From contig NZ_NHOU01000015.1 in assembly GCF_002179555.1 (NCBI RefSeq), positions 22,266-86,265 of the forward strand: a stretch of 64,000 nt of DNA, read 5' to 3'. This stretch comes from Salinicola salarius (GTDB taxonomy: Bacteria; Pseudomonadota; Gammaproteobacteria; Pseudomonadales; Halomonadaceae). Below the pieces are notes generated by a model. It did no database searches and was not told the DNA's origin. It saw only the letters and a program-made list of their open reading frames with translations. The translations under genes were made by a program, and so were the position numbers. Each line of letters starts with the position of its first letter. Positions within the stretch are counted from its first letter, which is position 1. Below are positions 38,606 to 50,043 of this stretch, piece after piece.

Positions 38606-39598
38606 TTAGACGTCGCGCTCGACGGCCACTCGCGTCAGCGTTTCCATGCTGTCGCGATAGGGGCTGGGCGCGAGGATTTCAAGCTGTGCGCGGGCCAGGC
38701 TCGCCATCTCTTCGGCGCGCTGCTGGGTATATTCGAGGGCGCCCGTTTCACGCACGATGGCGAGTACGTCGTCCAGGCGTTCCAGGCCGCCATCGGTAAT
38801 CGCCTTCCGGATCAGCGCGGCCTGTTCGGGCGATCCCGTGCGCATCGCATGGATCAGCGGCAGCGTCGGTTTGCCTTCGGCAAGATCGTCACCCACGTTC
38901 TTGCCCATGGTCTCGGCGTCGCCCTGGTAATCGAGCAGGTCGTCGATCAACTGGAAGGCGAGCCCCAGATAGCGGCCGTAGAGTTGCAGTGCCTGTTCCT
39001 GCTCGGCATCGGCGCCGGCAAGGATGGCGCCGCTATGGGAGGCTGCTTCGAACAGCATCGCGGTCTTGCCCTGGATGGTATCGAAGTAGTCCGACTCTTC
39101 GATATCGGCGTTGCCGATGTTGGTCAGCTGCTGGACTTCGCCCTCGGCAATGATGCAGGTAGCGCCGGAGAGCACCTGCATGATCCGCATCGAGCCGACC
39201 TCGACCATCATCTGGAACGAGCGCGAGTAGAGGAAGTCGCCGACCAGTACCGAAGGGGCGTTGCCCCAGGTATCGTTGGCGGTGGCCTTGCCGCGGCGCC
39301 GGCTCGATTCATCGACGACATCGTCATGCAGCAGCGTGGAGGTGTGCATGAACTCGATCAGCGTCGCCAGGGTGATGTGCTTGTCGCCGGGAACGCTCTC
39401 GTCTCCGGGGTAGCCCAGTGACCGCGCCGCCAGCAGCACCAGCAGCGGGCGCAGGCGCTTGCCACCGCTTTCGATGATGTACTGGCCGATGGTTTCGACC
39501 AGTGGAATTCGCGACGCCAGTTGATCGAGGATCGTACGATTGACGGCGGCGAAGTCCTCAGCCACCGATGCATGGATGGATGCAGCGTTGGATTGCAT
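38606..39598 (-). CDS. ispB: Octaprenyl diphosphate synthase-type polyprenyl synthase
   Basis: This enzyme makes the long isoprenoid chain of ubiquinone from FPP and IPP. The 330-residue product has the two aspartate motifs DDVVD (92-96) and DDLLD (near 220), and the blocks GGKRLRPLLVLLAAR and GKNVGDDLAEGKPTLP. It is close to E. coli IspB in sequence and length. Exact chain length (C40 or C45) cannot be read from sequence. It is divergent from rplU-rpmA, the usual arrangement. Confidence 0.93.
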   Translation of the reverse strand: MQSNAASIHASVAEDFAAVNRTILDQLASRIPLVETIGQYIIESGGKRLRPLLVLLAARSLGYPGDESVPGDKHITLATLIEFMHTSTLLHDDVVDESSRRRGKATANDTWGNAPSVLVGDFLYSRSFQMMVEVGSMRIMQVLSGATCIIAEGEVQQLTNIGNADIEESDYFDTIQGKTAMLFEAASHSGAILAGADAEQEQALQLYGRYLGLAFQLIDDLLDYQGDAETMGKNVGDDLAEGKPTLPLIHAMRTGSPEQAALIRKAITDGGLERLDDVLAIVRETGALEYTQQRAEEMASLARAQLEILAPSPYRDSMETLTRVAVERDV

Positions 39599-39756
39599 GG
39601 TCGGCTTGTCAATGAATCGGGTGGGGTCGTTCGGCTTCTCGGCCGGGAGACGACGTGTGGGGGTATGCTAGGTGGCCCCCTCAGGTGCGTCAACCGACGC
39701 GGCGCTCGGCGGTTGCCCGCCGGCCGGAACGCGCGCGGGCCGGGCGCGCAAGAAGG

Positions 39757-39785
39757 TTGCCTGGCATGGCGTGAGCCGTTATAAT
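39757..39785 (+). promoter_or_regulatory. Predicted sigma70 promoter of rplU-rpmA
   Basis: TTGCCT (39757-39762) and a perfect TATAAT (39780-39785) are separated by exactly 17 bases. They lie in the 294-base gap between divergent ispB and rplU, 108 bases before the rplU start. No gene is apparent in the rest of that gap. Confidence 0.75.
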
Positions 39786-39892
39786 CCGCCGCCCAACTCA
39801 TCATGCTCCCTGTCAGATGGTTGCCGGAAGGGGCACCACTCGCCGCAGGTCGATGAAAGAGCGCCAACCCCGATGAGTGTTTGGAGAATCTT

Positions 39893-40204
39893 ATGTACGC
39901 TGTTATCAAGAGTGGCGGTAAGCAATACCGCGTGCAGGAAGGTCAGACACTGAAGCTCGAGAAGCTGGAAGTGCCGACCGGTGAAACCCTGGAATTCGAC
40001 CAGGTTCTGCTGGTTGCCGACGGCGACGACATCAAGGTCGGCGCTCCGCTGGTCGGTGGTGCCAAGGTGTCTGCCGAGATCGTCTCGCACGGTCGTGGCG
40101 ATAAGGTGCAGATCATCAAGTTCCGTCGTCGCAAGCATCACATGAAGCGTCAGGGCCACCGTCAGTGGTTCACTGAAGTCAAGATCACTGGAATCTCCGC
40201 TTAA
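39893..40204 (+). CDS. rplU: 50S ribosomal protein L21
   Basis: L21 is a 103-residue 50S protein, [18 protein letters not shown] onward. The family block [21 protein letters not shown] is visible. I chose the ATG at 39893, after TTTGGAG, over one four codons upstream. It is the first gene of the rplU-rpmA-obgE group. Confidence 0.97.
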   Translation: MYAVIKSGGKQYRVQEGQTLKLEKLEVPTGETLEFDQVLLVADGDDIKVGAPLVGGAKVSAEIVSHGRGDKVQIIKFRRRKHHMKRQGHRQWFTEVKITGISA

Positions 40205-40236
40205 GCGGAACATTCCCCCAGAAAGAGGTATTCGCC

Positions 40237-40494
40237 ATGGCTCATAAGAAGGCCGCCGGTAGTACGCGTAACGGTCGCGATTCCGAATCCAAACGCCTGG
40301 GTGTCAAGCTGTACGGTGGACAGAAGGCTACGGCCGGCAACATCATCGTTCGCCAGCGCGGCACCAAGTTCCATGCGGGAACCGGTGTGGGTATCGGTAA
40401 GGACCATACGCTGTTCGCTCTGAATGACGGTGTCATCAAGTTCGAGCAGAAAGGCCCGAGAAACCGCAAGTTCGTGAGTGTAGTCTCCGCCTGA
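40237..40494 (+). CDS. rpmA: 50S ribosomal protein L27
   Basis: L27 reaches toward the peptidyl-transferase centre. The 85-residue product begins [24 protein letters not shown] and has [20 protein letters not shown]. It begins directly with the mature-type MAHKKA; there is no Firmicutes-type cleavable extension. It lies 32 bases after rplU and is followed by a terminator. Confidence 0.97.
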   Translation: MAHKKAAGSTRNGRDSESKRLGVKLYGGQKATAGNIIVRQRGTKFHAGTGVGIGKDHTLFALNDGVIKFEQKGPRNRKFVSVVSA

Positions 40495-40515
40495 GACGTC
40501 ACGAACCTTGTATGA

Positions 40516-41799
<1,284 letters not shown>

Positions 41800-41850
41800 G
41801 GGCAACCGTGATTCGGGTCATGACAGGCGGGCAGTCGGGCGGAGAATGAG

Positions 41851-42987
41851 ATGGCGACGGATGAGCGAGCAGGGCGCGGCGTACTCGAGGGCGCGAAGCG
41901 TGTCGTGGTCAAGATTGGCAGCGCCCTGCTGACCAACGATGGCCGTGGCCTCGACGCGGCGGCGATTGGGGGCTGGGTCGATCAGATGGCCGAGTTGCAC
42001 CGCCGGGGTGTGGAAGTCGTGCTGGTATCGTCCGGTTCCATCGCCGAGGGCATGGTGCGCCTGGGCTGGCATTCGCGGCCGACCGCCGTGCACGAGCTTC
42101 AGGCGGCGGCTGCCGTGGGGCAGAGCGGGCTCTCCCAGTGTTACGAAACGCATTTCGCCCGCCACGGCCTGCGCAGCGCCCAGGTGCTGCTGACCCACGA
42201 CGATCTCTCCAATCGCAAGCGCTACCTGAACGCGCGTTCCGCGCTACGCACCCTGGTTCAGCTCGATGTGGTTCCGGTGATCAACGAGAACGATACCGTG
42301 GTCACCGACGAGATCCGCTTCGGCGACAACGACACCCTGGGGGCGCTGGTCGCCAACCTGCTCGAGGCCGATGCGCTGCTGATCCTGACCGATCAGGAGG
42401 GCCTGTTCGATGCCGATCCGCGTCACGATCCCGATGCCCGGCTGATCAGCGAAGGCCAGGCCGATGACCCTAAGCTGGATGCCGTTGCCGGCGGTGGCGG
42501 CGTGCTGGGTCGCGGCGGCATGGCGACCAAGCTGCGCGCCGCCCGGCTGGCGGCACGCTCCGGCGCGGTCACGGCGATCGCCAGCGGGCGCCAGCCGGCG
42601 GTGCTGACCCGACTGCTCGAGGGCGAGTCGCTGGGGACGCTGCTGCATCCCGACCACGCACCGCTGGCTGCACGCAAGCGCTGGCTTGCCGGCCAGTTGC
42701 AGGTGCGTGGCACGCTGACGCTGGATGCCGGCGCGGTCAACGTCCTGCGCTCCCAGGGGTCGAGCCTGCTGCCGGTGGGTGTCAAGCAGGTGCAAGGCAT
42801 CTTTCGGCGCGGCGACATGGTGGTCTGCATCGACGAACACGGCGGGCGCGTTGCCAAGGGGCTGGTCAACTATTCGAGCGCCGATGCGGCCCGGCTCGTG
42901 GGGCAGCCCAGCCAGCGCATCGCCGAGATTCTCGGCTATATGGAAGCGCCGGAGCTGATCCATCGGGACAATCTGGTGGTTATCTGA
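41851..42987 (+). CDS. proB: Glutamate 5-kinase
   Basis: ProB phosphorylates glutamate in the first step of proline synthesis, an osmolyte route relevant to halophiles. The 378-residue product has an amino-acid-kinase domain (VVKIGSALL near 19-27; [23 protein letters not shown]) and a C-terminal PUA domain (from about 285). It follows obgE by 51 bases. Start choice is supported by GGAGAATGAG. Confidence 0.95.
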   Translation: MATDERAGRGVLEGAKRVVVKIGSALLTNDGRGLDAAAIGGWVDQMAELHRRGVEVVLVSSGSIAEGMVRLGWHSRPTAVHELQAAAAVGQSGLSQCYETHFARHGLRSAQVLLTHDDLSNRKRYLNARSALRTLVQLDVVPVINENDTVVTDEIRFGDNDTLGALVANLLEADALLILTDQEGLFDADPRHDPDARLISEGQADDPKLDAVAGGGGVLGRGGMATKLRAARLAARSGAVTAIASGRQPAVLTRLLEGESLGTLLHPDHAPLAARKRWLAGQLQVRGTLTLDAGAVNVLRSQGSSLLPVGVKQVQGIFRRGDMVVCIDEHGGRVAKGLVNYSSADAARLVGQPSQRIAEILGYMEAPELIHRDNLVVI

Positions 42988-43024
42988 GCACGACAGGCCG
43001 CGCCAGTTGGCGCTGGTATCGTGC
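42988..43024 (+). terminator. Stem-loop after proB
   Basis: An outer stem GCACGA (42988-42993) with TCGTGC (43019-43024) encloses an inner GCGCCA/TGGCGC hairpin. It starts right after the proB stop. There is no long U-run, so it may terminate only partly or protect the 3' end. Confidence 0.35.
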
Positions 43025-43234
43025 TTGGGCCTTGTGATAGAATCCCGCATCCTCTCAGACATGGCCCGTTGAAGACTGCGAAAATGGCAGTCGAAATGGC
43101 TCCCGAAAGCGTGATGAATTCGGGCGTCATTGAACATTCGGCCGAATCATTCAGGGTTGCCTGAAGCGGTTTCGAGGCTGGCCTGGGTGATTTAACTTAC
43201 AGAATTGACTGTCAACATCTCCAAGGAGTCGACG

Positions 43235-43501
43235 GTGGCGAATACCAAGCAGGCGCGTAAGCGCGCACGTCAGGCGGAAGACCGCCGCAAGCTCAACGCT
43301 AGTCAGCGTTCCATGGTTCGTACCTACATCAAGCGCGTGATCAAGGCCATCCAGGCTGGCGATCAGGCGCAGGCGAACAGCGAATTCAAGGCCGCTCAGC
43401 CGGTCATCGATCGCATCGCCGACAAGGACGCCATGTCCAAGAAGAAGGCAGCACGCATCAAGAGTCGCTTGAACAAGCGAATTAAGGCGCTGGCTGCCTG
43501 A
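43235..43501 (+). CDS. rpsT: 30S ribosomal protein S20
   Basis: S20 is an 88-residue helical 16S-binding protein. The start is GTG at 43235 (reading M-ANTKQARKRARQAEDRRKLN), preceded by a strong AAGGAG. Other in-frame starts upstream are not credible. E. coli rpsT also uses a non-ATG start (UUG) tied to autoregulation, so the weak start may be functional. About 247 bases upstream hold no gene, but contain several short inverted repeats. Confidence 0.95.
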   Translation: MANTKQARKRARQAEDRRKLNASQRSMVRTYIKRVIKAIQAGDQAQANSEFKAAQPVIDRIADKDAMSKKKAARIKSRLNKRIKALAA

Positions 43502-43518
43502 GCCGGACGCGCTTGATG

Positions 43519-43544
43519 AAAAACCGGCTTCGGCCGGTTTTTTT
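43519..43544 (+). terminator. Intrinsic terminator after rpsT
   Basis: An 8-bp stem (43521-43528 with 43533-43540) closed by a TTCG tetraloop runs into seven T. It lies 20 bases after the rpsT stop. Confidence 0.88.
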
Positions 43545-43643
43545 GTGGCTGCCTTCCATGGCCTTCGTATCGAGATCATTGCGTCGAGGCCGCCGCATGG
43601 GTAGCGGAGCGTGCGAATCCCCCGGAGCGAGTGACGCCGCGTC

Positions 43644-45266
43644 ATGAACGAACAGCACGGCCCTGTGGACAAGACGCCAGACGACACGCCGGCAGACGCG
43701 GCGGCCGCGGAGACGGCCACCCCGGTCTCGCGCCGTGGGCTGCTGCGTTCCGGCATGGTGGTCAGCACGATGACGCTGCTGTCGCGCGTGCTCGGCCTGG
43801 CGCGGGACGTCGTGATCGCCGCGTTGCTGGGTGCCGGCAGCGGTGCCGATGCGTTCTTCGTGGCGTTCAAGATCCCCAATTTCATGCGCCGGCTGTTCGC
43901 CGAAGGGGCGTTCAACCAGGCGTTCGTGCCGGTGCTGTCGGAATACGCCACGCAGCGTACGCGCGCGGAAGTTCGCGAGCTGCTCGATGCGGTCTCCGGC
44001 AGTCTCAGCGTCGTGTTGGCATTGATCACCGCGCTGGCCATCGCTGCCGCGCCGTGGCTCGTGTGGCTGTTCGCGCCGGGCTTCCAGGCCGATCCCGGCA
44101 AGCTGGCGCTGACGGCGGAGATGCTGCGGCTGACCTTCCCGTACCTGCTGCTGATCTCGTTGACGGCGTTCGCCGGCAGCGTACTCAACACCTGGGAGCG
44201 GTTTGCGATACCGGCGTTCACGCCGGTACTGCTCAATGTCTGCCTGATCGGCGCTGCGCTGTGGCTGACCCCGTTGATGAGTGACCCGGCGCTGGGACTG
44301 GCCTGGGGCGTCCTGATTGCCGGGGCGGCGCAGCTGCTGTTCCAGCTGCCGTTTCTGGCCCGCCTGGGACTAATGCCGCGCCCCAGGGCACGGTTCAAGC
44401 ACCCTGGCGTCCGACGCATTCTGCGCCTGATGGCCCCGGCGCTGTTCGGCGTCTCCGTGTCGCAGATCAATCTGTTGCTGGATACGGTGCTGGCCTCGTT
44501 TCTGGTCTCGGGCAGCGTGTCCTGGCTCTACTATTCCGATCGCCTGGTGGAACTGCCGCTGGGCGTGTTCGGGATCGCGATTGCCACCGTGATCCTGCCG
44601 GCGCTCTCCAAGCGTCATGCGGATCAGTCCCGGGATCACTTCGCGCGCATGCTGGACTGGGCGCTGCGCATGGTGCTGCTGATCGGACTGCCGGCAGCGC
44701 TGGCGTTGATCCTGCTGGCCGAGCCGCTACTGGTCAGCCTGTTTCACTACGGGGCGATGACCGATCACGACGTGATCATGGCCGCGCGCAGCCTGCGGGC
44801 CTATGCACTGGGGCTGTTGGCGTTCATGCTGATCAAGGTGCTGGCGCCGGGCTACTTCGCGCGCCAGGACACCAAGACGCCGGTCAAGATCGGCATCGTG
44901 GCGATGTTCGCCAACATGGTCATGAACCTGGCGCTGATCGTGCCGCTGGCTCACGCCGGTCTGGCGCTGGCCACCGCACTGTCGGCGTTTCTCAACGCGG
45001 GGCTGCTGGGGCTCGGGTTGCGCCGGCAGGGCGTGCTGCGCTTCCAGCCGGGCTGGGGCCGCTATGCCGTGCAGGTCGTGGGTGGCTGTCTGGTGATGGG
45101 CGCGGGCTTGTGGTGGTGCTCGCCGGACTGGCATGCCTGGGTCACCTGGGGAGCGCTGCACCGGGCCGGGGTGCTGGCCGCGCTAGTGGTCGGCGGCGCC
45201 GCTCTCTATTTTGGCTGGCTGGCACTCAGCGGCGTCCGGTTGAGAGACTTCCGCCTGCAGGGCTGA
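43644..45266 (+). CDS. murJ: Lipid II flippase MurJ
   Basis: MurJ moves lipid II across the inner membrane for peptidoglycan synthesis. The 540-residue product has about 14 membrane segments and the family N-terminal blocks STMTLLSRVLGLARD, DAFFVAFKIPNFMRRLFAEGAFNQAFVP and GVFGIAIATVILPALS. A charged N-terminal extension of about 35 residues precedes the first segment. The ribosome-binding sequence is distant, so the start is less certain. It lies between rpsT and ribF as in Pseudomonas. Confidence 0.94.
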   Translation: MNEQHGPVDKTPDDTPADAAAAETATPVSRRGLLRSGMVVSTMTLLSRVLGLARDVVIAALLGAGSGADAFFVAFKIPNFMRRLFAEGAFNQAFVPVLSEYATQRTRAEVRELLDAVSGSLSVVLALITALAIAAAPWLVWLFAPGFQADPGKLALTAEMLRLTFPYLLLISLTAFAGSVLNTWERFAIPAFTPVLLNVCLIGAALWLTPLMSDPALGLAWGVLIAGAAQLLFQLPFLARLGLMPRPRARFKHPGVRRILRLMAPALFGVSVSQINLLLDTVLASFLVSGSVSWLYYSDRLVELPLGVFGIAIATVILPALSKRHADQSRDHFARMLDWALRMVLLIGLPAALALILLAEPLLVSLFHYGAMTDHDVIMAARSLRAYALGLLAFMLIKVLAPGYFARQDTKTPVKIGIVAMFANMVMNLALIVPLAHAGLALATALSAFLNAGLLGLGLRRQGVLRFQPGWGRYAVQVVGGCLVMGAGLWWCSPDWHAWVTWGALHRAGVLAALVVGGAALYFGWLALSGVRLRDFRLQG

Positions 45267-45283
45267 GAGGTCCAGGCCGCTTT

Positions 45284-45314
45284 TGGTTACGGGGCAAGCC
45301 CTTTGGTTATAATG
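45284..45314 (+). promoter_or_regulatory. Possible promoter of ribF-ileS
   Basis: A perfect TATAAT (45309-45314) lies 50 bases before the ribF start. The best -35 match is TTGGTT (45284-45289), 19 bases away, which is a weak element at long spacing. Confidence 0.35.
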
Positions 45315-45363
45315 ACGCCTTTTATGCAGAAACGCGGTTCACGCTGAAACGGGAACAGACCCC

Positions 45364-46485
45364 ATGGAACTGATCCGAGGCTTGCACAATTTGCCGTCCG
45401 CCAACGATGCCGCGCAGGGTACGGCCGCGCGTGGCTGTGTGGCGACCATCGGCAACTTCGATGGGGTGCATCTGGGCCACCAGGCCATTCTCGAACAGCT
45501 GCAGACGCTGTCCCGGGCTCAGGGGCTGCCGGTCACGGTGGTGATCTTCGAGCCGCAGCCGAGAGAATATTTCGCTGGCGATCAGGCACCGCCGCGGCTG
45601 ACACGGCTGCGCGACAAGGTCGCGTTGCTCAAGGCCCACGGCGCCGATCGAATCCTGTGCCTGCCGTTCAACGATGCACTGCGCAGTCTGACCGCGCAGC
45701 AGTTCGTCGAACGGGTGTTGATCGAAGGCCTGCAGGTCAGGCACCTGGTCGTCGGCGACGATTTCCGCTTCGGCTGCGACCGCGCCGGGGATTTCGCGCT
45801 GCTGCAGGCGGTGGGACGCGAACGGGGCTTTGCCGTCGAGCACACGCGGACCTTCGCCCTCGACGACGAGCGCGTTTCTAGCACGCGAGTACGGACGCTG
45901 CTGGCCAGCGGTAACTTCTTCCAGGCCGCACGCATGCTGGGCCGGCCCTACGGCTATCAGGGGCGAGTCGTCCGTGATCGCCAGCTGGGACGCACCATCG
46001 GCGTGCCCACCGCCAACATTCCGTTGACCCGACGACCCATGGCGCTGCGCGGCGTGTTCGCTTGTGCCACGCGCTTGCCGAGCGGTGAGTGGGTCGCCGG
46101 CGTCGCCAACATCGGTTGGCGCCCGACGGTGGGTGCCGACCGGCCGATCCTCGAGGTACATCTGCTGGATCGCGAGGTCGAGCTGTACGGCCAGACCCTG
46201 ACCGTCGTGCCCTGCGCCCGGCTGCGCGGCGAAACCAAATTCGACGATTTCGGCGCGCTGGTTACCCAGATTCATCGGGATATCGACAACGCCCGCCGCT
46301 ATTTCGGGCAGCGCGATCCTCATGTTCCCGAAGCGGCCCGCGCCGATGTGAACCACGCCATCGAAGAGATCTGCGCCGCCACCTTGCCCCAGGCGCAGTT
46401 TCCGCTGGCATCGGCGCCGCTGTCCGAGAATTCGCATGGCGGTACGCATGCGGGGCCGGCACCGCATGAATCCCGAGACGACTGA
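45364..46485 (+). CDS. ribF: Bifunctional riboflavin kinase/FAD synthetase
   Basis: RibF phosphorylates riboflavin to FMN and adenylates it to FAD. The 373-residue product has an N-terminal nucleotidyltransferase domain (GNFDGVHLGH, 30-39; SSTRVR near 170) and a C-terminal flavokinase domain (GRTIGVPTANI near 210). A non-conserved tail of about 50 residues ends the protein; typical RibF is near 310-320 residues. It leads into ileS across a repeat-filled gap. Confidence 0.95.
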   Translation: MELIRGLHNLPSANDAAQGTAARGCVATIGNFDGVHLGHQAILEQLQTLSRAQGLPVTVVIFEPQPREYFAGDQAPPRLTRLRDKVALLKAHGADRILCLPFNDALRSLTAQQFVERVLIEGLQVRHLVVGDDFRFGCDRAGDFALLQAVGRERGFAVEHTRTFALDDERVSSTRVRTLLASGNFFQAARMLGRPYGYQGRVVRDRQLGRTIGVPTANIPLTRRPMALRGVFACATRLPSGEWVAGVANIGWRPTVGADRPILEVHLLDREVELYGQTLTVVPCARLRGETKFDDFGALVTQIHRDIDNARRYFGQRDPHVPEAARADVNHAIEEICAATLPQAQFPLASAPLSENSHGGTHAGPAPHESRDD

Positions 46486-46613
46486 ACAGCCTGAGCGACC
46501 TGACGACAGCCTTGAGCGATCTGACAAATAGCCCTGAGCGACCCGAGACAGCCTTGAGCGATCTGAAACAGCCCTGAGCGACCTGAAAACAGCCCTGAGC
46601 GGACCCAAAAGCC
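46486..46613 (+). repeat. About 21-bp tandem repeats between ribF and ileS
   Basis: Six imperfect copies of a unit like GACAGCCCTGAGCGACCT fill the whole gap. The anchor TGAGCG recurs at 46492, 46513, 46535, 46555, 46575 and 46596. The ileS start itself, GCCATGAGCGACTATAAG, fits the unit as a seventh copy with ATG in place of CTG. The array therefore looks like a local expansion of the ileS 5' end. No good ribosome-binding sequence is visible in front of ileS. Confidence 0.75.
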
Positions 46614-49463
46614 ATGAGCGACTATAAGCACACGCTGAATCTGCCATCGACCGACTTCCCCATGCGCGGCAATCTGCCGGCTCGGGAGCCGAGCCGAATT
46701 GCGCAGTGGAACGACATGAACCTCTACGCCAAGCTGCGTGAGGCGCGTCGGGGGCGCGAGCGGTTCGTGCTTCACGATGGCCCGCCGTACGCCAACGGCA
46801 GCATTCACATCGGGCACGCGGTCAACAAGCTGCTCAAGGACTTCATCGTCAAGTCGAAGAGTCTGGCCGGCTTTGATGCGCCCTACGTGCCGGGCTGGGA
46901 TTGCCATGGCCTGCCGATCGAGCACAAGGTCGAGACCACCCACGGCAAGCACCTGCCGGCGGACGAAGCGCGTGCGCTGTGTCGCGAGTACGCCGCCGCC
47001 CAGGTCGAGGTGCAGAAGGAGGGTTTCGTGCGCCTGGGCGTCCAGGGTGACTGGGACAACCCGTACCTGACCATGAACTTCGCCAACGAAGCGGGCGAAA
47101 TCCGCGCGCTGGCCGAGATGGTCAAGGGCGGCTACGTGTTCAAGGGGCTCAAGCCGGTCAACTGGTGCTTCGATTGCGGCTCGGCATTGGCCGAAGCCGA
47201 GGTCGAGTACCAGGACAAGCAGTCCGATGCCATTGATGTCGCCTTCCCCAGCGTCGACGATGCCGGGCTGGCGGCCGCGTTCGGGCTGGAGTCGCTGGCC
47301 AAGCCGGCGGCGGCCGTGATCTGGACCACCACGCCCTGGACCATCCCGGCCAACCAGGCGATGAACGTTCACCCCGAGTTCGTCTACGCGCTGGTCGATA
47401 CCGGCGAGCGCCTGCTGGTTCTCGCCGAAGCGCTGGTCGAGTCGAGCCTGGAGCGCTTCGGTCTGACCGGCGAAATCATCGCTACGGCGCCGGGCGCGAG
47501 CCTCGAGAACCTCGCCTTCCGCCATCCGCTGGCGAGCCTGGATGAAGGCTACGATCGCGTCTCGCCGATCTACGTGGCCGATTACGTCGAGCTAGGTGCC
47601 GGCACCGGGATCGTCCACTCGTCGCCCGCCTATGGCGAAGACGACTTCTACACCTGCCGCCAGTACGGCATGAGCTTCGACGAGATTCGCAATCCGGTGC
47701 AGAGCAACGGTGTCTATGCCGCCGATCTGCCGCTGTTCGGCGGGCAGATGATCTGGAAGGCCAATCCGCACATCGTCGCCAAGCTGGAAGAGGCGGGTGC
47801 GTTGATGGTGCACGAGAAGATCACCCACAGCTACATGCACTGCTGGCGCCACAAGACGCCGGTCATCTATCGCGCCACGGCGCAGTGGTTCGTGGGCATG
47901 GATCTCGAAGGCAGCGATGGCAGGACGCTGCGCGACAAGGCGCTGGCCGGTGTCGACGCCACCGATTTCATCCCCGGCTGGGGCCAGGCGCGTCTGCACT
48001 CGATGATCGCCAACCGCCCCGATTGGTGCATCTCGCGCCAGCGCAACTGGGGCGTGCCGATCCCGTTCTTCCTCGACAAGGCGAGCGGCGAGCTGCATCC
48101 GCGCACCGTCGAACTGATGGAAGCGGTGGCCAAGCGCGTCGAGCAGGAAGGCATCGAGGCCTGGTTCAAGCTGGACCCGAGCGAACTGCTGGGCGACGAG
48201 GCGGACAGCTACGAGAAGGTTACCGATACCCTCGATGTCTGGTTCGACTCCGGCACCACCCACTGGCACGTGCTGCGCGGATCGCATCCGCTCGGCCACG
48301 ATCAGGGGCCGCGCGCGGATATCTATCTCGAAGGGTCTGACCAGCATCGCGGCTGGTTCCACTCGTCGCTGCTGACCGGCTGCGCCATCGACGGCCATCC
48401 GCCCTACAAGTCGCTGCTGACCCACGGTTTCACCGTCGACGAGAAGGGCCGCAAGATGTCCAAGTCGCTGGGCAACGTGGTTGCGCCGCAGCAGGTGATG
48501 GACAAGCTGGGTGCCGACATCCTGCGCCTGTGGGTCGCTTCCACCGACTACTCCGGCGAGATGGCGGTGTCCGACGAGATCCTCAAGCGCACCGCCGATG
48601 TCTATCGTCGGATCCGCAATACCTCGCGCTTCCTGCTCGGCAACCTGACCGGCTTCGAGCCGGGCCGCGATGCCGTGGCTTTCGACGACATGCTGGCGCT
48701 GGATCGCTGGGCCGTGGATCGTGCCGCCGAGCTGCAGGCGCGCATCCAGAAGGCCTACGCCGACTATCGCTTCCGCGACGTCTACCAGCAGGTGCACGAC
48801 TTCTGCGCGCGGGACATGGGCGGCTTCTACCTCGACATCATCAAGGATCGCCAGTACACCACCCAGCCCGACTCGCTGGCGCGGCGCAGCTGCCAGACCG
48901 CGCTGTATCATATCGTCGAGGCGCTGGCGCGCTGGGTGGCGCCGATCCTGTCGTTCACCGCCGAGGAAATCTACGAAAACATCCCCGGTGAACGCGGCGA
49001 GAGCGTGCATCTGGAGACCTATTACGAAGGCCTGAGCCAGCTGCCGGAAGGCGCGACGATGGGTCGCACGTTCTGGGAGCAGGTGATCGCCGTCAAGCAG
49101 GCGGTCAACAAGCAGCTCGAGGATGCCCGTAACGCCGGCATCATCAAGGGCGCCCTCGACAGCGAAGTGACGCTCTACGTCGACGACGCGCTGCATGCGC
49201 TGCTGTCGCGTTTCGAGGACGAACTGCGCTTCGTGCTGATCACTTCCGAGGCGACGCTCGAGCCGCTGGCGGAAGCGGGCGATGCCAAGGCCACCGAGCT
49301 GGATGGCCTCAAGGTCGCGGTACGCATGAGCCCTTATGAGAAGGACGAGCGCAGCTGGGAGCGTCGTCCGGACGTGGGCGCGAATCCAGAGCATCCGACG
49401 CTGTCGGCCCGCTCCATCGCCAACCTGCCTGACGGTCCGGGCGAGGTGCGCCGTTTTGCCTGA
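46614..49463 (+). CDS. ileS: Isoleucyl-tRNA synthetase
   Basis: IleS charges tRNA-Ile and edits valine. The 949-residue class I enzyme has HIGH at 65-68, KMSKS at 614-618 and an editing domain with [15 protein letters not shown]. The C-terminal zinc module of bacterial IleS is altered. At the four cysteine positions, with unchanged C-x2-C-x16-C-x2-C spacing, it has D911, S914, S931 and S934. The sequence around them ([18 protein letters not shown]) is otherwise conserved. It is followed by lspA as in most gammaproteobacteria. Confidence 0.95.
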   Translation: MSDYKHTLNLPSTDFPMRGNLPAREPSRIAQWNDMNLYAKLREARRGRERFVLHDGPPYANGSIHIGHAVNKLLKDFIVKSKSLAGFDAPYVPGWDCHGLPIEHKVETTHGKHLPADEARALCREYAAAQVEVQKEGFVRLGVQGDWDNPYLTMNFANEAGEIRALAEMVKGGYVFKGLKPVNWCFDCGSALAEAEVEYQDKQSDAIDVAFPSVDDAGLAAAFGLESLAKPAAAVIWTTTPWTIPANQAMNVHPEFVYALVDTGERLLVLAEALVESSLERFGLTGEIIATAPGASLENLAFRHPLASLDEGYDRVSPIYVADYVELGAGTGIVHSSPAYGEDDFYTCRQYGMSFDEIRNPVQSNGVYAADLPLFGGQMIWKANPHIVAKLEEAGALMVHEKITHSYMHCWRHKTPVIYRATAQWFVGMDLEGSDGRTLRDKALAGVDATDFIPGWGQARLHSMIANRPDWCISRQRNWGVPIPFFLDKASGELHPRTVELMEAVAKRVEQEGIEAWFKLDPSELLGDEADSYEKVTDTLDVWFDSGTTHWHVLRGSHPLGHDQGPRADIYLEGSDQHRGWFHSSLLTGCAIDGHPPYKSLLTHGFTVDEKGRKMSKSLGNVVAPQQVMDKLGADILRLWVASTDYSGEMAVSDEILKRTADVYRRIRNTSRFLLGNLTGFEPGRDAVAFDDMLALDRWAVDRAAELQARIQKAYADYRFRDVYQQVHDFCARDMGGFYLDIIKDRQYTTQPDSLARRSCQTALYHIVEALARWVAPILSFTAEEIYENIPGERGESVHLETYYEGLSQLPEGATMGRTFWEQVIAVKQAVNKQLEDARNAGIIKGALDSEVTLYVDDALHALLSRFEDELRFVLITSEATLEPLAEAGDAKATELDGLKVAVRMSPYEKDERSWERRPDVGANPEHPTLSARSIANLPDGPGEVRRFA

Positions 49464-49497
49464 TTCCGCTTCTCACCAACCCGTCGAGCGGGCGCCG

Positions 49498-50043
49498 ATG
49501 CGGCGTCCGCTGCGCTGGCTGTGGCTGTCGCTGGTGGTCATCGTGCTCGATCTCGGCATCAAGGCGCTGGCTTCGGCGAATCTCGAGTACGGTCGGCCGC
49601 TGGAAGTGCTACCGTTCTTCAATCTGACGCTTCTGCACAACACCGGGGCGGCGTTCAGCTTCCTGGCCGAGCACGCGGGCTGGCAGCGCTGGCTGTTCGC
49701 GCTGATCGCCATCGGCGCCAGCATCGGCCTGACGGTGTGGCTCTCTCGTCTCAAGCGCGGCGAGACGCTGGCGGCGGTCTCGCTGGCGCTGGTGATCGGC
49801 GGCGCCATCGGCAACCTCTACGATCGCCTGGTGCACGGTTACGTGGTCGACTACCTGTCGTTCCACTGGGGCGACTGGTACTACCCGGCGTTCAACCTCG
49901 CCGATACCGCGATCACGCTGGGTGCGGTCGGCCTGGTGCTGCAATCGCTGTCCGATTCGCGCCGGCCGAAAGGCTCCCGGGATTCCCGCAAGGGTCCATC
50001 TTCTTCGACTGATCAATCTTCTTCGACCCGGGGTGACTCATGA
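49498..50043 (+). CDS. lspA: Lipoprotein signal peptidase
   Basis: LspA is the inner-membrane aspartyl protease that removes lipoprotein signal peptides. The 181-residue product has four membrane segments and the catalytic aspartates D118 (VVDYLSFH) and D136 (FNLADTAIT). A TTG at 49456, overlapping the end of ileS and preceded by GAGGTG, would add 14 residues and is a fair alternative start. The C-terminus is Ser-rich. It overlaps fkpB by 4 bases. Confidence 0.94.
   Translation: MRRPLRWLWLSLVVIVLDLGIKALASANLEYGRPLEVLPFFNLTLLHNTGAAFSFLAEHAGWQRWLFALIAIGASIGLTVWLSRLKRGETLAAVSLALVIGGAIGNLYDRLVHGYVVDYLSFHWGDWYYPAFNLADTAITLGAVGLVLQSLSDSRRPKGSRDSRKGPSSSTDQSSSTRGDS

Noticed and set aside
45267..45363. 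An FMN riboswitch upstream of ribF
   Set aside because: The gap is under 100 bases and has only a TATAAT-like element. There is no room for the six-helix FMN aptamer and no matching motif.
46486..46613. A CRISPR array at the ribF-ileS repeats
   Set aside because: The units are contiguous and about 21 bp, without unique spacers and without cas genes. It is a plain tandem repeat.
47592..49394. A 600-codon open frame antisense to ileS
   Set aside because: Long antisense frames are common in GC-rich genes with strong third-position bias. The plus strand encodes a complete, recognisable IleS, and the antisense product has no recognisable domain.
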